A stretch of 64,000 nt of DNA, from assembly GCF_050003625.1 (NCBI RefSeq), contig NC_134397.1:195135063-195199062 (forward strand), given 5' to 3'. Each line of letters starts with the position of its first letter. Position 1 is the stretch's first letter. Positions 1 to 13,191 of this stretch are shown in pieces. This stretch comes from Haematobia irritans. Its lineage: Eukaryota > Arthropoda > Insecta > Diptera > Muscidae. Made by a program: the position numbers and the translations under genes. Under the pieces are notes generated by a model. It had not been told where the DNA came from. It worked only from the letters and a program-made list of their open reading frames with translations, and did no database searches.

Positions 1-2757
1 CAAAATTTTATTTCTATAGAAAATTTTTAAAAATTTCATTTCTATAGAAAATTTTTAAAAATTTTATTTCTCTAGAAAATTTTGTAAAAATTTTATTTCT
101 ATAGAAAATTTTGTCAAAATTGTATTTCTATAGAAAATGTTTGACAAAATTGTTGACAAAATTTTATTTATATAGAAAATTTTGTCAAAATTTTATTTCT
201 ATAGTCAAAATGTTATTTCTATAGAAAATTTTGTCAAAATTTTATTTCTATAGAAAATTTTGTCAAAATTTTATTTCTATAGAAAATTTTGTCAAAATTT
301 TATTTCTATAGAAAATTTTGTCAAAATTGTATTTCTATATAAAATTTTGTCAAAATTTTATTTCTATAGAAAATTTTGTCAAAATTTTATTTCTATAGAA
401 AATTTTGTTCAAATTTCATTTCTATATAAAATTTTGTCAAAATTTTATTTATATAGAAAATTTTGTGCAAATTTTACTTCTTTAGAAAATTTTCTGAAAA
501 TTTCATTTCTATAGAAAATTTTGTGCAAATTGTATTTCTATAGAAAATTTTTGACAAAATTGTATTTCTATAGAAAATTTTTGACAAAATTTTTGAAAAT
601 TGTGTCAAAATTTCATTTCTATAGAAATTTTTTAAAAATTTTATTTCTGTAGAAAGTTTTGTAAAAACTTTATTTGTATAGAAAATTTTGTCAAAATTGT
701 ATTTCTATAGAAAATTTTTGACAAAATTGTTGACAAAATTTTATTTATATAGAAAATTTTGTCAAAATTGTATTTCTATAGTCAAAATGTTATTTCTATA
801 GAAAATTTTGTCAAAATTTTATTTCTATAAAAAATTTTGTCAAAATTTTATTTCTATAGAAAATTTTGTCAAAATTTTATTTCTATAGAAAATTTTGTCA
901 CAATTTTATTTCTATATAAAATTTTGTCAAAATTTTATTTATATAGAAAATTTTGTCAAAATTTTATTTCTACAGAAAATTTTGTCAAAATTTTATTTCT
1001 ACAGAAAATTTTGTCAAGATTTTATTTCTATAGAAAATTTTGTCAAAATTTTATTTCTATAAAAAATGTTGTCAAAATTTTATTTCTATAGAAAATTTTG
1101 TTCAAATTTCATTTCTATAGAACATTTTGTCAAAATTTTATTTCTATAGAATATTTTGTCAAAATGTTATTTCTATAGAAAATTTTTCCAAAATTCTATT
1201 TCCATTGGAAATTTTTCTCAAAGTTGTATTTCTATAGAAAATTTTGTCAAAATTCTGTAGACAATTTTATTTTTATAGCAAATTTTGTCAAAATTTTATT
1301 TCTATAGAAAATTTTTAAAAATTGTATTTCTATAGAAAATTTTTAAAAATTTTATTTCTGTAGAAAATTTTGTAAAAATTTCATTTCCATAGAAAGTTTT
1401 GTCAAAATTGTATTTCTATAGAAAATTTTGTTCAAATTTCATTTCTTTAGAAAATTTTCCGAAAATTTCATTTCTATAGAAAATTTTGTTCAAATTTCAT
1501 TTCTTTAGAAAATTTTGTCAACATTTTATTTCTATAGAAAATTTTGTCAAAATTTTATTTTTCACAAAATTTTATTTCTATAGAAAATTTTGTCAAACTT
1601 CTATTTCTATAGAAAATTTTTGACAAAATTGTATTTCTATAGAAAATTTTTGACAAAATTTTATTTCTAATAAAATTTAGTCAAAATTTTATTTCTATAG
1701 AAAATTTTGTTGAAATTTCATTTCTTTAGAAAAATTTCTGAAAATTTAATTTCTATAGAACATTTTGTCAAAATTTTACTTCAATAGAAAATTTTTTCAA
1801 AAATTTATTTCTATAGGAAATTTTTCCAAAATTCTATTTCCATTGGAAATTTTTCTCAAAGTTGTATTTCTATAGAAAATTTTGTCAAAATTTTATTTCT
1901 ATAGAAAATTTTGTAACAATTTTATTTCTATAGAAAAATTTGCCAAAATTTTATTTTTATAGAAAATTTTCACAATATTTTATTTCTATAGAAAATTTTG
2001 TCAAAATTTTATTTCTATAGAAAATTTTGTAAAAATTTTATTTCTATAGAAAATTTTGTCAAAATTTTACTTCTATAGAAAATTTGATCAAAATTTTGTT
2101 TCTACAGAAATTTTGTCAAAATTGTATTTCTATAGAAAATTTTGCCAAAATTATATTTCTATAGAAAATTTTGTCAAAATTTGATTTCTATAGAAAATTT
2201 TGCCAAAATTTTATTTTTATAGAAAATTATCACAAAATTTTATTTTTATAGAAAATTTTCACAAATTTTTATTTTTATAGAAAATTTTCACAAAATTTTA
2301 TTTCTATAGAAAATGTGGTCAAAATTTTACTTCTATAGAATATTTTATCAAAATTTTATTTCTACAGAAATTTTGTCAAAATTGTATTTCTATAGAAAAT
2401 TTTGTCAAAATTATATTTCTATAGAAAATTTTGTCAAAATTTTATCTCTATAGAAAATTTTGTCAAAATTTTATTTCTATACAAAATTTTCAGAAAATTT
2501 TAATTTTATTATTTATAGAAAATTTTCACAAAATTTTATTTTTATAAAAAATTTTCACAAAATTTTATTTCTATAGAAAATTTTGTTAAAATTTTACTTC
2601 TATAGAAAATTTTATCAAAATTTTATTTCTACAAAAATTTTGTCAAAATTATATTTCTATAGAAAATTTTGTGACAACTTTATTTCTATAGAAAATTTTG
2701 TCAAAATTTGATTTCTATAGAAAATTTTGTCAAAATTGTATTTCTATAGAAAATTTT
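1..2757 (+). repeat. 29-bp satellite array, block A (forward)
   Basis: Tandem 29-bp unit read as TTTTGTCAAAA, then TTTTATTTC, then TATAGAAAA. Most units differ by one to three substitutions or small indels. A larger repeat is visible: the segment with the doubled 'GACAAAATTGTTGACAAAA' variant near 140 returns near 715, about 575 bp later, followed by similar variants (two 84-codon chance frames at 260 and 837 are the same piece). Units after 1900 are more diverged, with CACAAAATTTTATTTTTATAG variants. The array runs off the left edge. No coding content: one of three frames meets TAG in each consensus unit, and the long frames exist only where CTATAG has become CTATAT or similar. Confidence 0.95.
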
Positions 2758-3750
2758 ATGCCTGTAGAGCCTAGCGAACAACAAAATCCCAATATTATAA
2801 CTAACTACAATTTTTGAGGGTATAGCCATAACTTTCTTTTGGGAAATTCCTTGCCATGCATCGGAAATATTTAGACGCATCATAAAGCTTATAGCAGTGG
2901 TGGCATATGCTCATTAAATAACTTGACGTTCAGGATATCTGTTTGGTAACTCCTGAAAATTGAAGTTACAAAGACTCGAATAAATAAGCAGAAATTTCTT
3001 AGCGTCTGACGCGATTACCATCACAAACTACTTTAGATGTCTCGATGGGTGGGTGGGTTTGTGTTACTCAATGTTGTCATCATAATCATCAACTTTTCAA
3101 CTTTACGATAATTTTCATCTGTAATTTTTATAACAGTCAGCACAACATTCGCAGGCACAAGCGCGCACACACACAAACACACAGTGTAAGCGTTATTCAA
3201 GTCGGAATGCATCAGGATATTGAAGTTTACAATATCCTTTTTCATTCAGGATATATTTCAATAATTCATTTTGCCACCATATTTACAAGGCAAGATGAAA
3301 ACAATTTTATGATGGTTAAAATGCTACCGATTTGATGATGGCATGTACCGTTGAGAGGAGTACAATAATAATGTTGTGGGCTTTTAGTATATTTGAATTA
3401 TAAAAGCTATCATAAAATATTGAAATGTGTTGACAATCTAAAACGTGACACAAAAAGTGGCACACTGATTTTACAAAAGTGGCACAAAGAGTAGCACACT
3501 TTTTCATAAAGAAAAATCATCAATTAAACACCTTTATGTCAGTGTAGTACATAGCGTAGTGAAATAGCTTTTTTAATTTAGATCTTAAATAGTCTAACAT
3601 TAATTTTATCTTCATTTAGTTACAAATCCTGAAACTTAATATTCAGAATAATATCCCGGTTTATCTGTTATAGACAATTCTTTATGCATACTTTTAGGCG
3701 GCTAAAAAAGAAAAATTTCTCACAAATATAATATTCGACTCATTAACTCG
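2758..3750. other. Unclassified single-copy-looking spacer
   Basis: Sequence between satellite blocks A and B without satellite units. It holds a short CA-rich stretch near 3165-3184 and small overlapping open frames on both strands (3033-3335), none with a recognisable domain. The frames overlap on opposite strands and have no coding hallmark. I see no named feature here. Confidence 0.6.
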
Positions 3751-5780
3751 ATAAAATTTCGACGAAATTTTCTATAGAGATAAAATTTCAACGAAATTTC
3801 CTATAGAGATAAAATGTCGATGAAATTTTCTATAGAAATAAAATTTCGACGAAATTATCTCTAGAAATAAAATTTCGACGAGATTTTCTTTAGAAATAAA
3901 ATTTCGACGAAATTTTCTATAGAGATAAAATTTCGACGAAATTTTATATAGAAATAATATTTCGACGAAATTTTCTTTTGAGATAAAATTTCGACGAAAT
4001 TTTCTATAGAGATAAAATTTCAACGATATTTTCTATAGAGATAAAATTTCGCCGAAATTTTCTATAGAGATATAATTTCGCCGAAATTTTCTATAGAGAT
4101 AAAATTTTGCCGAAATTTTCTATAGAGATAAAATTTCGCCGAAAATTTCTATAGAGATAAAATTTCGACGAAATTTTCTATAGAGATAAAATTTCAACGA
4201 TATTTTCTATAAAGATAAAATTTCGCCAAAATTTTCTATAGAGATAAAATTTCGCCGAAATTTTCTATAGAGATAAAATTTCGACGAAATTTTCTATAGA
4301 GATAAAATTTCGACGAAATTTTCTATAAAGATAAAATTTCGACGAAATTTTCTACAGAGATAAAATTTCGACGAATTTTTCTATAGGAATAAAATTTCGA
4401 CGAAATTTTCTATAGAGATAAAATTTCCACAAAATTTTCTATAGAGATAAAATTTCGACAAAATTTTCTATAGAGATAAAATTTCGACGAAATTTTTTAT
4501 AGAGATAATATTTCGACAAAATTTTCTATAGAGATAAAATTTCGACAAAATTTTCTATAGAGATAAAATTTCGACAAAATTTTCTATAGAGATAAAATTT
4601 CGACAAAATTTTCTATAGATATAAAATTTCGACGAAATTTTCTATAGAAATAAAATTTCGAGAGATTTTCTTTAGAAATAAAATTTCGACGAAATTTTCT
4701 TTAGAAATAAAACTTCGACGAAATTTTCTATAGAAATAAAATTTCGATGAAATTTTCTATAGAAATAAAATTTCGATGAGATTTTGTATAGAAATAAAAT
4801 TTCGACGAAATTTTCTTTAGAAATAAAATTTCGACAAAATTTTATATAGAGATAAAATTTCGACGAAATTTTCTATAGAAATAAAATTTCGACAATTTCG
4901 ACGAAATTTTTTAGAGAGATAAAATTTCGAAGAAATATTCTATAGAGATAAAATTTCGAAGAAATTTTCTATAGAGATAAAATTTCGAAAAAATTTTCTA
5001 TAGAGATAAAATTTCGACGAAATTTTCTCTAGAAATAAAATTTCGACGAAATTTTCTATAGAGATAAAATTTCGACGAAATTTTCTATAGAAATAAAATT
5101 TCGTCGAAATTTTCTATAGAGATAAAATTTCGATGAAATTTTCTCTAGAAATAAAATTTCGACAAAATTTTCTATAGAAATAAAATTTTGACGAAATTTT
5201 CTCTAGAAATAAAATTTCGACGAGATTTTCTTTAGAAATAAAATTTCGACGAAATTTTCTTTAGAAATAAAACTTCGACGAAATTTTCTATAGAGATAAA
5301 ATTTTCTCTAGAAATAGAATTTCGACGAAATTTTCTATAGATATAAAATTTCGACGAAATTTTCTATAGATATAAAATTTCGCCGAAATTTTCTATAGAG
5401 ATAAAATTTCGCCGAAATTTTCTTTAGAAATAAAATTTAGACGAAATTTTCTCTAGAAATAAAATTTAGACGAAATTTTCTCTAGAAATAAAATTTCGAC
5501 GAAATTTTCTCTAGAAGTAAAATTTCGACGAAATTTTCTATAGAGATAAAATTTCGACGAAATTTTCTATAGAGATAAAATTTCGACGAAATTTTCTATA
5601 GAGATAAAATTTCGACGAAATTTTCTATAGAGATAAAATTTCGACGAAATTTTCTATAGAGATAAAATTTCGACGAAATTTTGTATAGAGATAAAATTTC
5701 GATGAAATTTTCTATAGTATTAAAATTTTGACAAAATTTTCTCTAGAAATAAAATTTCGACGAAATTTTCTATAGATTTT
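3751..5780 (-). repeat. 29-bp satellite array, block B (reverse, TTTCGACGAAA subfamily)
   Basis: About 70 units of 29 bp in reverse orientation relative to block A. The typical unit reads AAATTTCGACGAAATTTTC then TATAGAGATA. Compared with the main satellite (TTTTGACAAAA), both arms of the dyad are changed together (T to C on the left, A to G on the right), giving TTTCGACGAAA. Local variants include TTTCGCCGAAA (4040-4280), TTTCGACAAAA (4430-4620) and TTTCAACGATA. The TATAGAGATA variant of the other dyad is also specific to this block. It is the most GC-containing version of the satellite in the window. Confidence 0.93.
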
Positions 5781-6240
5781 TTTTTTAATTTCTATATGAA
5801 TAAAGATTAAAAAAAATAATAACGGAATTTTGACAAAATTTCCGATAGAAATAAAATTTTCTATAAAAATAAAAGTTTGAAAATACGATTTTTTTGTTGG
5901 GTATTTTTTTGGCAAAATTTTCTGTAAAGTTTGCTGGATTATTGTTGGCTCGAGTGCTAACCGTGGTCGTAGTTCAATCCTTGCTTCGAAAGGAAATAAA
6001 ATGTCGACGAAATTTTCTATAGATTTTTTTTTTAAATTTCTATAGGAATAAAATTTTGACAAAATTTCCGATAGAAATAATTTATTTGCAAAATTTTCTA
6101 TAGAAATAAAAGTTTGAAAATACGTTTTTTTTTTGTTTGGTAGTTTTTTGGTAAAATTTTCTGTAAATTTTGCCAGAGTATTGTTGGCTCGAGTGGTAAC
6201 CATGGTCGTGGATTCAATCCTTGCTTCGAAAGAACACTAA
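5763..6240. repeat. Two-copy tandem duplication: degraded tRNA-like segment plus satellite
   Basis: Two copies about 247 bp apart (from about 5763 and about 6010). Each starts with a reverse satellite unit running into a T-rich stretch (TATAGATTTTTTTTTTAA), continues through satellite-like sequence and ends with a tRNA-like piece containing TGTTGGCTCGAGTG then GGTCGTGG/AGTTCAATCC then TTGCTTCGAAAG (5938-5990 and 6180-6232). The last part resembles the B-box region of the SINE family seen elsewhere here (GGTTCGATTCCTGCTTCGACC). I read it as an old SINE head caught in satellite and duplicated. The copies differ at several positions. Confidence 0.6.
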
Positions 6241-6259
6241 ACAGTTTTTTGTTTACATA

Positions 6260-6909
6260 CACTGAAAAAAACATACCCAGTTTTTAAGATTTTGTCTTTA
6301 CTTTAACAATTTTGGTATTGATTCCGAACCAAAGAAGCGGAGAATACAAGTAAGGATACTTTTAAGACACAATTCTTTTTTAAATTTTGGGTTTGTGTAC
6401 TTGCTTCTAGGAAGCAAATTAAAATTTTTAATTATTTCAGCTTTTTTTTTTTCTTCATATGCCATGAAAGTCCTTTAAAAACGACTTAACGACAATTTTA
6501 TTTTGCAAATTCAGACTCGACTTTCAGTAGAATTTATGCAACGTTTCATGTAAAAAACGTCTTTAAAATAAAGTGTTAAAAAATATGTCCTATTTTTGAA
6601 CGATTTTTTGCTTTGTAGTTAAGATGCAAAAAGGCAACAAATTTAAAGACAATTTCATTAAATTTAAAAAATTTTTATTGAAGTCAAGTTGACCTTAGCC
6701 CAAACATTGTTTCTTTTATGTTATGATACCCATTTTAAGTCAAATCACTTAATTATAAGGACAATACGACTTCATTGAAAAGTTTATCGACTTTTGAACA
6801 AGAAAAAAAACTTTATATTAGAGAAATACGTCTTCTATGCTAAGCAAAATTTGCATTCGTATTTTAAGGACATGAAATCACTGGGCTCACGACAATATTT
6901 TTTTCAGTG
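6260..6909. mobile_element. MITE with CACTGAAAAAAA terminal repeats, copy 1
   Basis: A 650-bp non-coding element bounded by CACTGAAAAAAACAT on the left and, inverted, ATATTTTTTTCAGTG on the right. The same element is at 17149-17791 with matching interior (for example the GATTCCGAACCAAAGAAGCG block near 6325 and the GTCAAGTTGACCTTAG block near 6683). The flanking dinucleotide is TA on both sides (6258-6259 and 6910-6911), which would suit a TA-targeting superfamily, but copy 2 is flanked by TG on both sides, so the class is not settled. No transposase is encoded. Confidence 0.75.
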
Positions 6910-8239
6910 TATATTTACAAAAATATTCGGAAGATTACGAAAAGATGTTCGACGTTACATACTACTTTATTAAAATTTTACTATGAAGTGGGATTCGAAT
7001 TTTCAAGACAAGGACTTTCGACCTTGTACTCAGTACAATATTTTATGATATAAAAAATGACGATCAAAATCTTTATATCGAAATCACAATTTATATTTAA
7101 TCTGACTATTTTTGCTATTAAATTAAAATTTAAAAAAAAATTTCCATAAAATTCCAAAATAATTTTTACTTCCACTTTGATTCTTATGTCGAATATTGTA
7201 ATGGGTCCTTGCTTTGCCATTTTTCAATATTTGAAATAAAGCCTCATCAACGCCATCTTCCATCCTAACTCATTTCCTATTCATCGATGAATTCAATTCA
7301 CTGATGTCATTCACAACTTTTACAAAAGAAATAAACTCTTCGATAACCAAGACTTAACAAATGTAAATTTTTCTACGCTGTTAGATTTCATATTGCCAAC
7401 AATCGTGAATGAGCGGAGTGGAAATCTAAATATTCATTTCACATGAAAATCCATGCGGGAAAAAACAGAAGACAATGATTTTTGCTTACCTAAGCGTGTT
7501 TATTCGTTTTGGGTGTCATTTCATTTATATTATCGAACCAAATCGCTACTTCTTGAAGGCAACCACCAAAATAAAAGAAAGAAACTCATACTGCCACGAT
7601 TTTCCTCATTTACACTTTTTTCTCATTTTTGAAATCGTCGCAAAAAGAATGGAATCTTTCTAAACCAGAAGAATTTTACGGAACCTGTTTTTTTCATTTT
7701 TGGTAACTTGTCTTCACATTGTTTAGATATCCATACCTCCTACTTTACTTTGTAGCCTCTGGAAGGTTTGCAGTTTTCTGCTACACAACATGGAAATTTT
7801 CTACGCGATTTTTTTTTTCGCTTGGATTTCTTTTTTTCATGCTTAAATTAAATGGAAAATTTTTTCCACTACACTGATTGACATTTTTCGGTGTTTCTGG
7901 TAATGTTTTTTTCCTTCCTAGCTGGTGGCGAATCCAAATAGGATTGTGTGTATGCATGTAAATGCCTTTGCCGGCAAAGTTTTGCATACGGTTTGGCATT
8001 TCCCATTTGTATTCAGGAAAAATGAACAGAACTTTAGTAAAAGCCAGGACCCGCCGTTATGGGTTCAATTGCTTTAATCAAATGCATTTTATTTAAAAAA
8101 AAAAAGTAGGAAAAAAATGAAGGAAAAATAGCAGAAAAAAGCTAACAAAAGCAGAAAGACAACTAAATGTTGATGTTCATGGAATAATGTTAAAAAAAGG
8201 GAAAGAGAAAAAAATCCATCAAAATGGTGGTAGTCCATA
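6910..8239. other. Unclassified spacer
   Basis: AT-rich sequence without satellite until 8240. Open frames of 60-80 codons occur on both strands (6981-7220 minus, 7475-7663 plus, 7781-7999 minus) but show no domain, codon bias or conserved start that I can identify. The final 50 bp (from about 8190, GGGAAAGAGAAAAAAATCC) is reused twice inside the next satellite block, so it belongs to that block's higher-order repeat. Confidence 0.55.
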
Positions 8240-11200
8240 AAATATTTCGTCGAAATTTTATTTCTATAGAAAATTCTCTCAAAATTTTATTTCTATAGAA
8301 AATTTTCGCAAAATTTTATTTCTATAGAAATTTTTTTCAAAATTTTATTTCTATAGAAAATTTTTAGCAAAATTTTATTTCTATAGGAAATTTTCTCAAA
8401 ATTTTATTTCTATAGAAAATTTTGTCAAAATTTTATTTCTATAAACAAATTTGTCAAAACTTTATTTCTAAACAAAAGTTTGTCAAAATTTTATTTTTAT
8501 AGAAAATTTTGTCAAAATTTTATTTCTACAGAAAATGTCAAAAAATTTTTTTCTATAGAAAATTGTTAGCAAAATTTTATTTCTATAGAAAATTTTTAGC
8601 AAAATTTTATTTCTATAGAAAATTTTTAGCACAATTTTATTTCAATAGAAAATTTTCTCAAAATTTTATTTCTATAGAAAATTTTGTCAAAATTTTATTT
8701 CCATAGGAAATGTTGTCATTTTTTCTATAAAACATTTTGTCAAAATTTTATTTCTATAGCAAATTTAGTCAACATTTTATTTCTATAGAAAATTTTGTGA
8801 AAATTTTATTTCTATAGAAAATGTTGTCAAAATTTTATTTCTTAGAAAATTTTGTAATAATTTTGTTTCTACAGAAAATTTTGTCAACATTTTTTTCTAT
8901 CGAAAATTGTGTCAAAATTTTATTTCTTAGAAAATTTTGTCAAAATTTTATTTCCATAGAAAATGTTGTCAAAGTTGTATTTCTATAGAAAATTTTGTCA
9001 AAATTTTATTTCTATAGAAAATTTTCTAAAAAATTTGACTTCTATTGAAAATTTTGTCAAAATTTGATTTCTATAGAAAATTTTTAGCACAATTTTATTT
9101 CAATAGAAAATTTTCTCAAAATTTTATTTCTATAGAAAATTTTGTCAAAATTTTATTTCTATAGAAAATTTTTTTCAAAATTTTATTTCTATAGAAAATT
9201 TTTTCAAACTTTTATTTCTTCGAAAATTTTGTTAAAATTTTATTTCCATAGGAAATGTTGTCATTTTTTCTATAAAACATCTTGTCAAAATTTTATTTCT
9301 ATAGCAAATTTTGTCAACATTTTATTTCTATAGAAAATTTTGTCAAAATTTTATTTCTATAGAAAATTTTGTCAAAATTTTATTTCTTAGAAAATTTTGT
9401 AATAATTTTGTTTCTACAGAAAATTTTGTCAACATTTTTTTCTATCGAAAATTGTGTCAAAATTTTATTTCTTAGAAAATTTTGTCAAAATTTTATTTCC
9501 ATAGAAAATGTTGTCAAAGTTGTATTTCTATAGAAAATTTTGTCCAAATTTTATTTCTATAGAAAATTTTGTCAAAATTTTATTTCTATAGAAAATTTTC
9601 TAAAAAATTTGACTTCTATTGAAAATTTTGTCAAAATTTGATTTCTATAGAAAATTTTGTCAAAATTTGATTTCTATAGAAAATTTTGTCAAAATTTTAT
9701 TTCTATAGAAAATATTATCAACATTTTATTTCTATAGAACATTTTGTCAAAAAAGGGAAAGAGAAAAAAATCCATCAAAATGGTAGCCCATAAAAAATTT
9801 CGTCGAAATTTTATTTCCATAGAAAATGTTGTCAATGTTTTATTTCTATAGAAAATTGTGTTAAAATTTTATTTCTATAGAAAATTTTCTAAAAAATTTG
9901 CATTCTATTGAAAATTTTGTAAAATTTTATTTCTATAGAAAATTTTGTCAAAATTTTATTTCTATAGAAAATGTATTCAAATTTTCACTAATTTTCTATT
10001 TCTATGGAAAATTTTGCAAAATTTTATTTCTATAGAAAATTTTTTTTCTATCGCAAATTGTGTCAAAATTTTATTTCTTAGAAAATTTTGTCAAAATGTT
10101 ATTTCCATAGAAAATGTTGTCAAAGTTGTATTTCTATAGAAAATTTTGTCAAAATTTTATTTCTATAGAAAATTTTGTCAAAATTTGATTTCTATAGAAA
10201 ATTTTGTCAAAATTTGATTTCTATAGAAAATGTCAAAAATTTTTTTACGGAAAAATGTTAACAAAATTTTATTTCTATAGAAAATTTTTAGTAAAATTTT
10301 ATTTCTAAAGAAAATTTTCTCAAAATTTTATTTATATAAAAAATTTTGTCAAAATTTTATTTTGTCAACATTTTTTTCTATCGAAAATTGTGTCAAAATT
10401 TTATTTCTTAGAAAATTTTTCAAAATGTTATTTCCATAGAAAATGTTGTCAAAGTTGTATTTCTATAGAAAATTTTGTCAAAATTTTATTTCTATAGAAA
10501 ATTTTCTAAAAAATTTGGCTTCTATTGAAAATTTTGTCAAAATTTGATTTCTATTGAAAATTTTATTTCTTCGCAAATTTTGTCAATATTTTATATCTAC
10601 AGAAAATATCAAAAATTTTTTTATGGAAAATTTTTAGTAACATTTTATTTCAAAATTTTATTTCTATAGAAAGAAAATGTATTCAAATTTTCTCTAATTT
10701 TTTATTTCTATGGAAAATTTTGCAAAATTGTATTTCTATAGAAAATTTTGTCAACATTTTTTTTCTATCGAAAATTGTGACAAAATTTTATTTCTTTGAA
10801 AATTTTGTCAAAATTTTATTTCCATAGAAAATGTTGTCAAAGTTTTATTTCTATAGAAAATTTTGTCAAAATTTGATTTCTATAGAACATTTTGTCAAAA
10901 CTTGATTTCTATAGAAAATTTTGTCAAAATTTTATTTCTTAGAAAATTTTGACAAAATTTTATTTCTTAGAAAATTTTGTCAAAATTTTATTTCTATAGA
11001 AAATGTCAAAATTTTTTTTATGGAAAATTTTTAGTAAAATTTTATTTCTATAGAAAATGTTTAGCAAACATTTATTTCTATAGAAAATTTTTAGCAAAAT
11101 TTCATTTCTATAGAAAATTTTGTCAAAATTTTATTTCTATAGAAAATATTATCAAAATGTTATTCTATAGAACATTTTGTCAAAAAAGGGAAAGAGAAAA

Positions 11201-12062
11201 AAATCCATCAAAATGGTAGCCCATAAAAAATTTCGTCGAAATTTTATTTCCATAGAATATGTTGTCAAAGTTTTATTTCTATAGAAAATTTTGTCAAAAT
11301 TTTATTTCTATAGAAAATTTTCTAAAAAAATTGTATTCTATTGAAAATTTTGTCAAATTTTATTTCTATAGAAAATTTTGTCAAAATTTTATTTCTATAA
11401 AAAATGTATTCAAATTTTCTCTAATTTTCTATTTCTATGGAAAATTTTGCAAAATTTTATTTCTATAGAAAATTTTGTCAACATTTTTTTCAATCGAAAA
11501 TTGTGTCAAAATTTTATTTCTTAGAAAATTTTGTCAAAATGTCATTTCCATAGAAAATGTCAAAGTTTTATTTCTATAGAAAATTTTGTCAAAATTTTAT
11601 TTCTATAGAAAATTTTCTCAAAATTTGACTTCTATTGAAAATTTTGTCAAAATTTGATTTGATTTCTATAGAAAATGTCAAAAAATTTTTTACGGAAAAT
11701 TTTTAGTAAAATTTTATTTCTATAGAAAATTTTTAGCAAAATTTTATTTCTAAAGAAATTTTTCTCAAAATTTTATTTATATAGAAAATTTTGTCAAAAT
11801 TTTATTTCTATAGAAAATTTTGTCAAAATTTTATTTCTATTGAAAATTTTTAGCAAAATTTTATTTCTATAGAAATTTAGCAAAATGTAATTTCTATTGA
11901 AAATTTTTAGCAAAACTTTCTCAAAATTTTATTTCTATAGAAAATTTTGTCAATATTTTATTTCCATAGAAAATGTTGGCAAAATTTTCTTTAGAAAATT
12001 TTTTAAAAATTTTATTTGTATAGAAAATTTCCTCAAAATTTTATTTTTTTAGAAAATTTTGT
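8240..12062 (+). repeat. 29-bp satellite array, block D with higher-order repeats
   Basis: Forward satellite array organised in larger copies. A non-satellite tag, GGGAAAGAGAAAAAAATCC followed by ATCAAAATGGTAG and CCCATAAAA, occurs at 8199, 9755 and 11188, giving spacings of 1556 and 1433 bp. A smaller internal repeat of about 543 bp is marked by ATAGGAAATGTTGTCATTTT at about 8704 and 9248. Units with TTTTTAGCAAAA and TTTCTTAGAAAA variants are shared between copies. Several CTATAG dyads are reduced to CTTAG, which is why short frames stay open here. Non-coding. Confidence 0.93.
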
Positions 12063-13191
12063 TTGACCAACAACAACCCTCTTAACTACATGCAAGCAAG
12101 CAAGCCCCCGTGTATCATGATTTTTCACCTTTTGACACCAATGCCAACTAATGTCAAGTAAGATAAAATATTTGCTTGATAATCGGAATCTAAGAAGAGG
12201 ACATCAACTTTTTGGCTTTTAATTTTTGGGATCATCAATCAAGTTCCAAGAGAATAAAGAATGACAAAATGGCAGTAGACAGTTGAGTGTTGCTTTTGCT
12301 GTTTATTAAAACACGATTTCTCTTTTGCGACGAAGAAGATAAAAAGTAAGTTTAGATGGAAAAAGGACATGAGACATAGAAGTGTTAATGAAACTTTTCA
12401 TTCACTTAATCAAAAGAATTTTAGGCCTGACCTTCTTGTCCTTTTCCTTGGTCTCATGGCACAATGGCTAAGATTGCTTGGCCTTTTCAATCACGAGCAA
12501 CAGCAACAATACATTTGAAGTTTATTTTGGCTTGTTTTCCTTTAAGAAGATCTCTTAAGGAAAATCTTGTTTATTTTCATTCGAGATTTAAATACTTAAC
12601 AATTTTCTTTCATTCATGGATTACTTATTTACATTTGTGTTGACAGAGCTGTCATTGTAGTTGTCCACCGCTTTTCATGATGAAATGTCTTTTTGTAATT
12701 ATTTGATAATACTAGGCCTTCGCTGCTGAAGGGAGTGGTAAAGAAAAAGGCCAAGATTCCTATCGATAATAAACAAGGCATGTCATTTAAATGTCCATAA
12801 GCATTTCTCTGATTAGGATAAGGGATGTTGATTTTACCCGTACTTAGAAGTGTTAATAGAGTCGTTTATGTGAGAGTATTAAATTCCTTTCCGAAGAAGA
12901 TAAGCCACTTATGTTTTAAATTGACTGAAGAGATTTTAGCTTTGATTCAGTGGTAGTAAAAAATAATAAATAATGGAATTTTCATAAAAGAGTATTAGAG
13001 TCCCTAAAATATGTGCAATGGTTTTATAAGATGTGAGTTAGTATCCTGCGCTTATGTGCATGCTTCAAATATTATACACGAAAATTCCACAGGAGCCTTG
13101 AATCAAATTTTGGGATATCTCTCAATAGTGTGTAATCACTTTTTTAAGCCGACTCCAAATCAAGTACAAAAGAGTGTTTGGACACAGTGAT
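12063..13191. other. Unclassified spacer
   Basis: About 1.1 kb of moderately AT-rich sequence with no satellite units, no open frame above 60 codons and no repeat that recurs in the window. It ends where a full-length SINE has inserted. I see no named feature. Confidence 0.55.

Noticed and set aside
260..1091. Long open frames with KFYFYRKFCQNFISIENF-type repeats, as a repeat-protein gene
   Set aside because: They are the 29-bp satellite read through three phases. They occur on both strands wherever CTATAG is mutated, with no shared start, promoter or phase conservation. The same holds for frames at 3772, 8509, 9142, 11259, 14108, 21581, 37377, 38501, 40131, 42733, 61533 and 63538.
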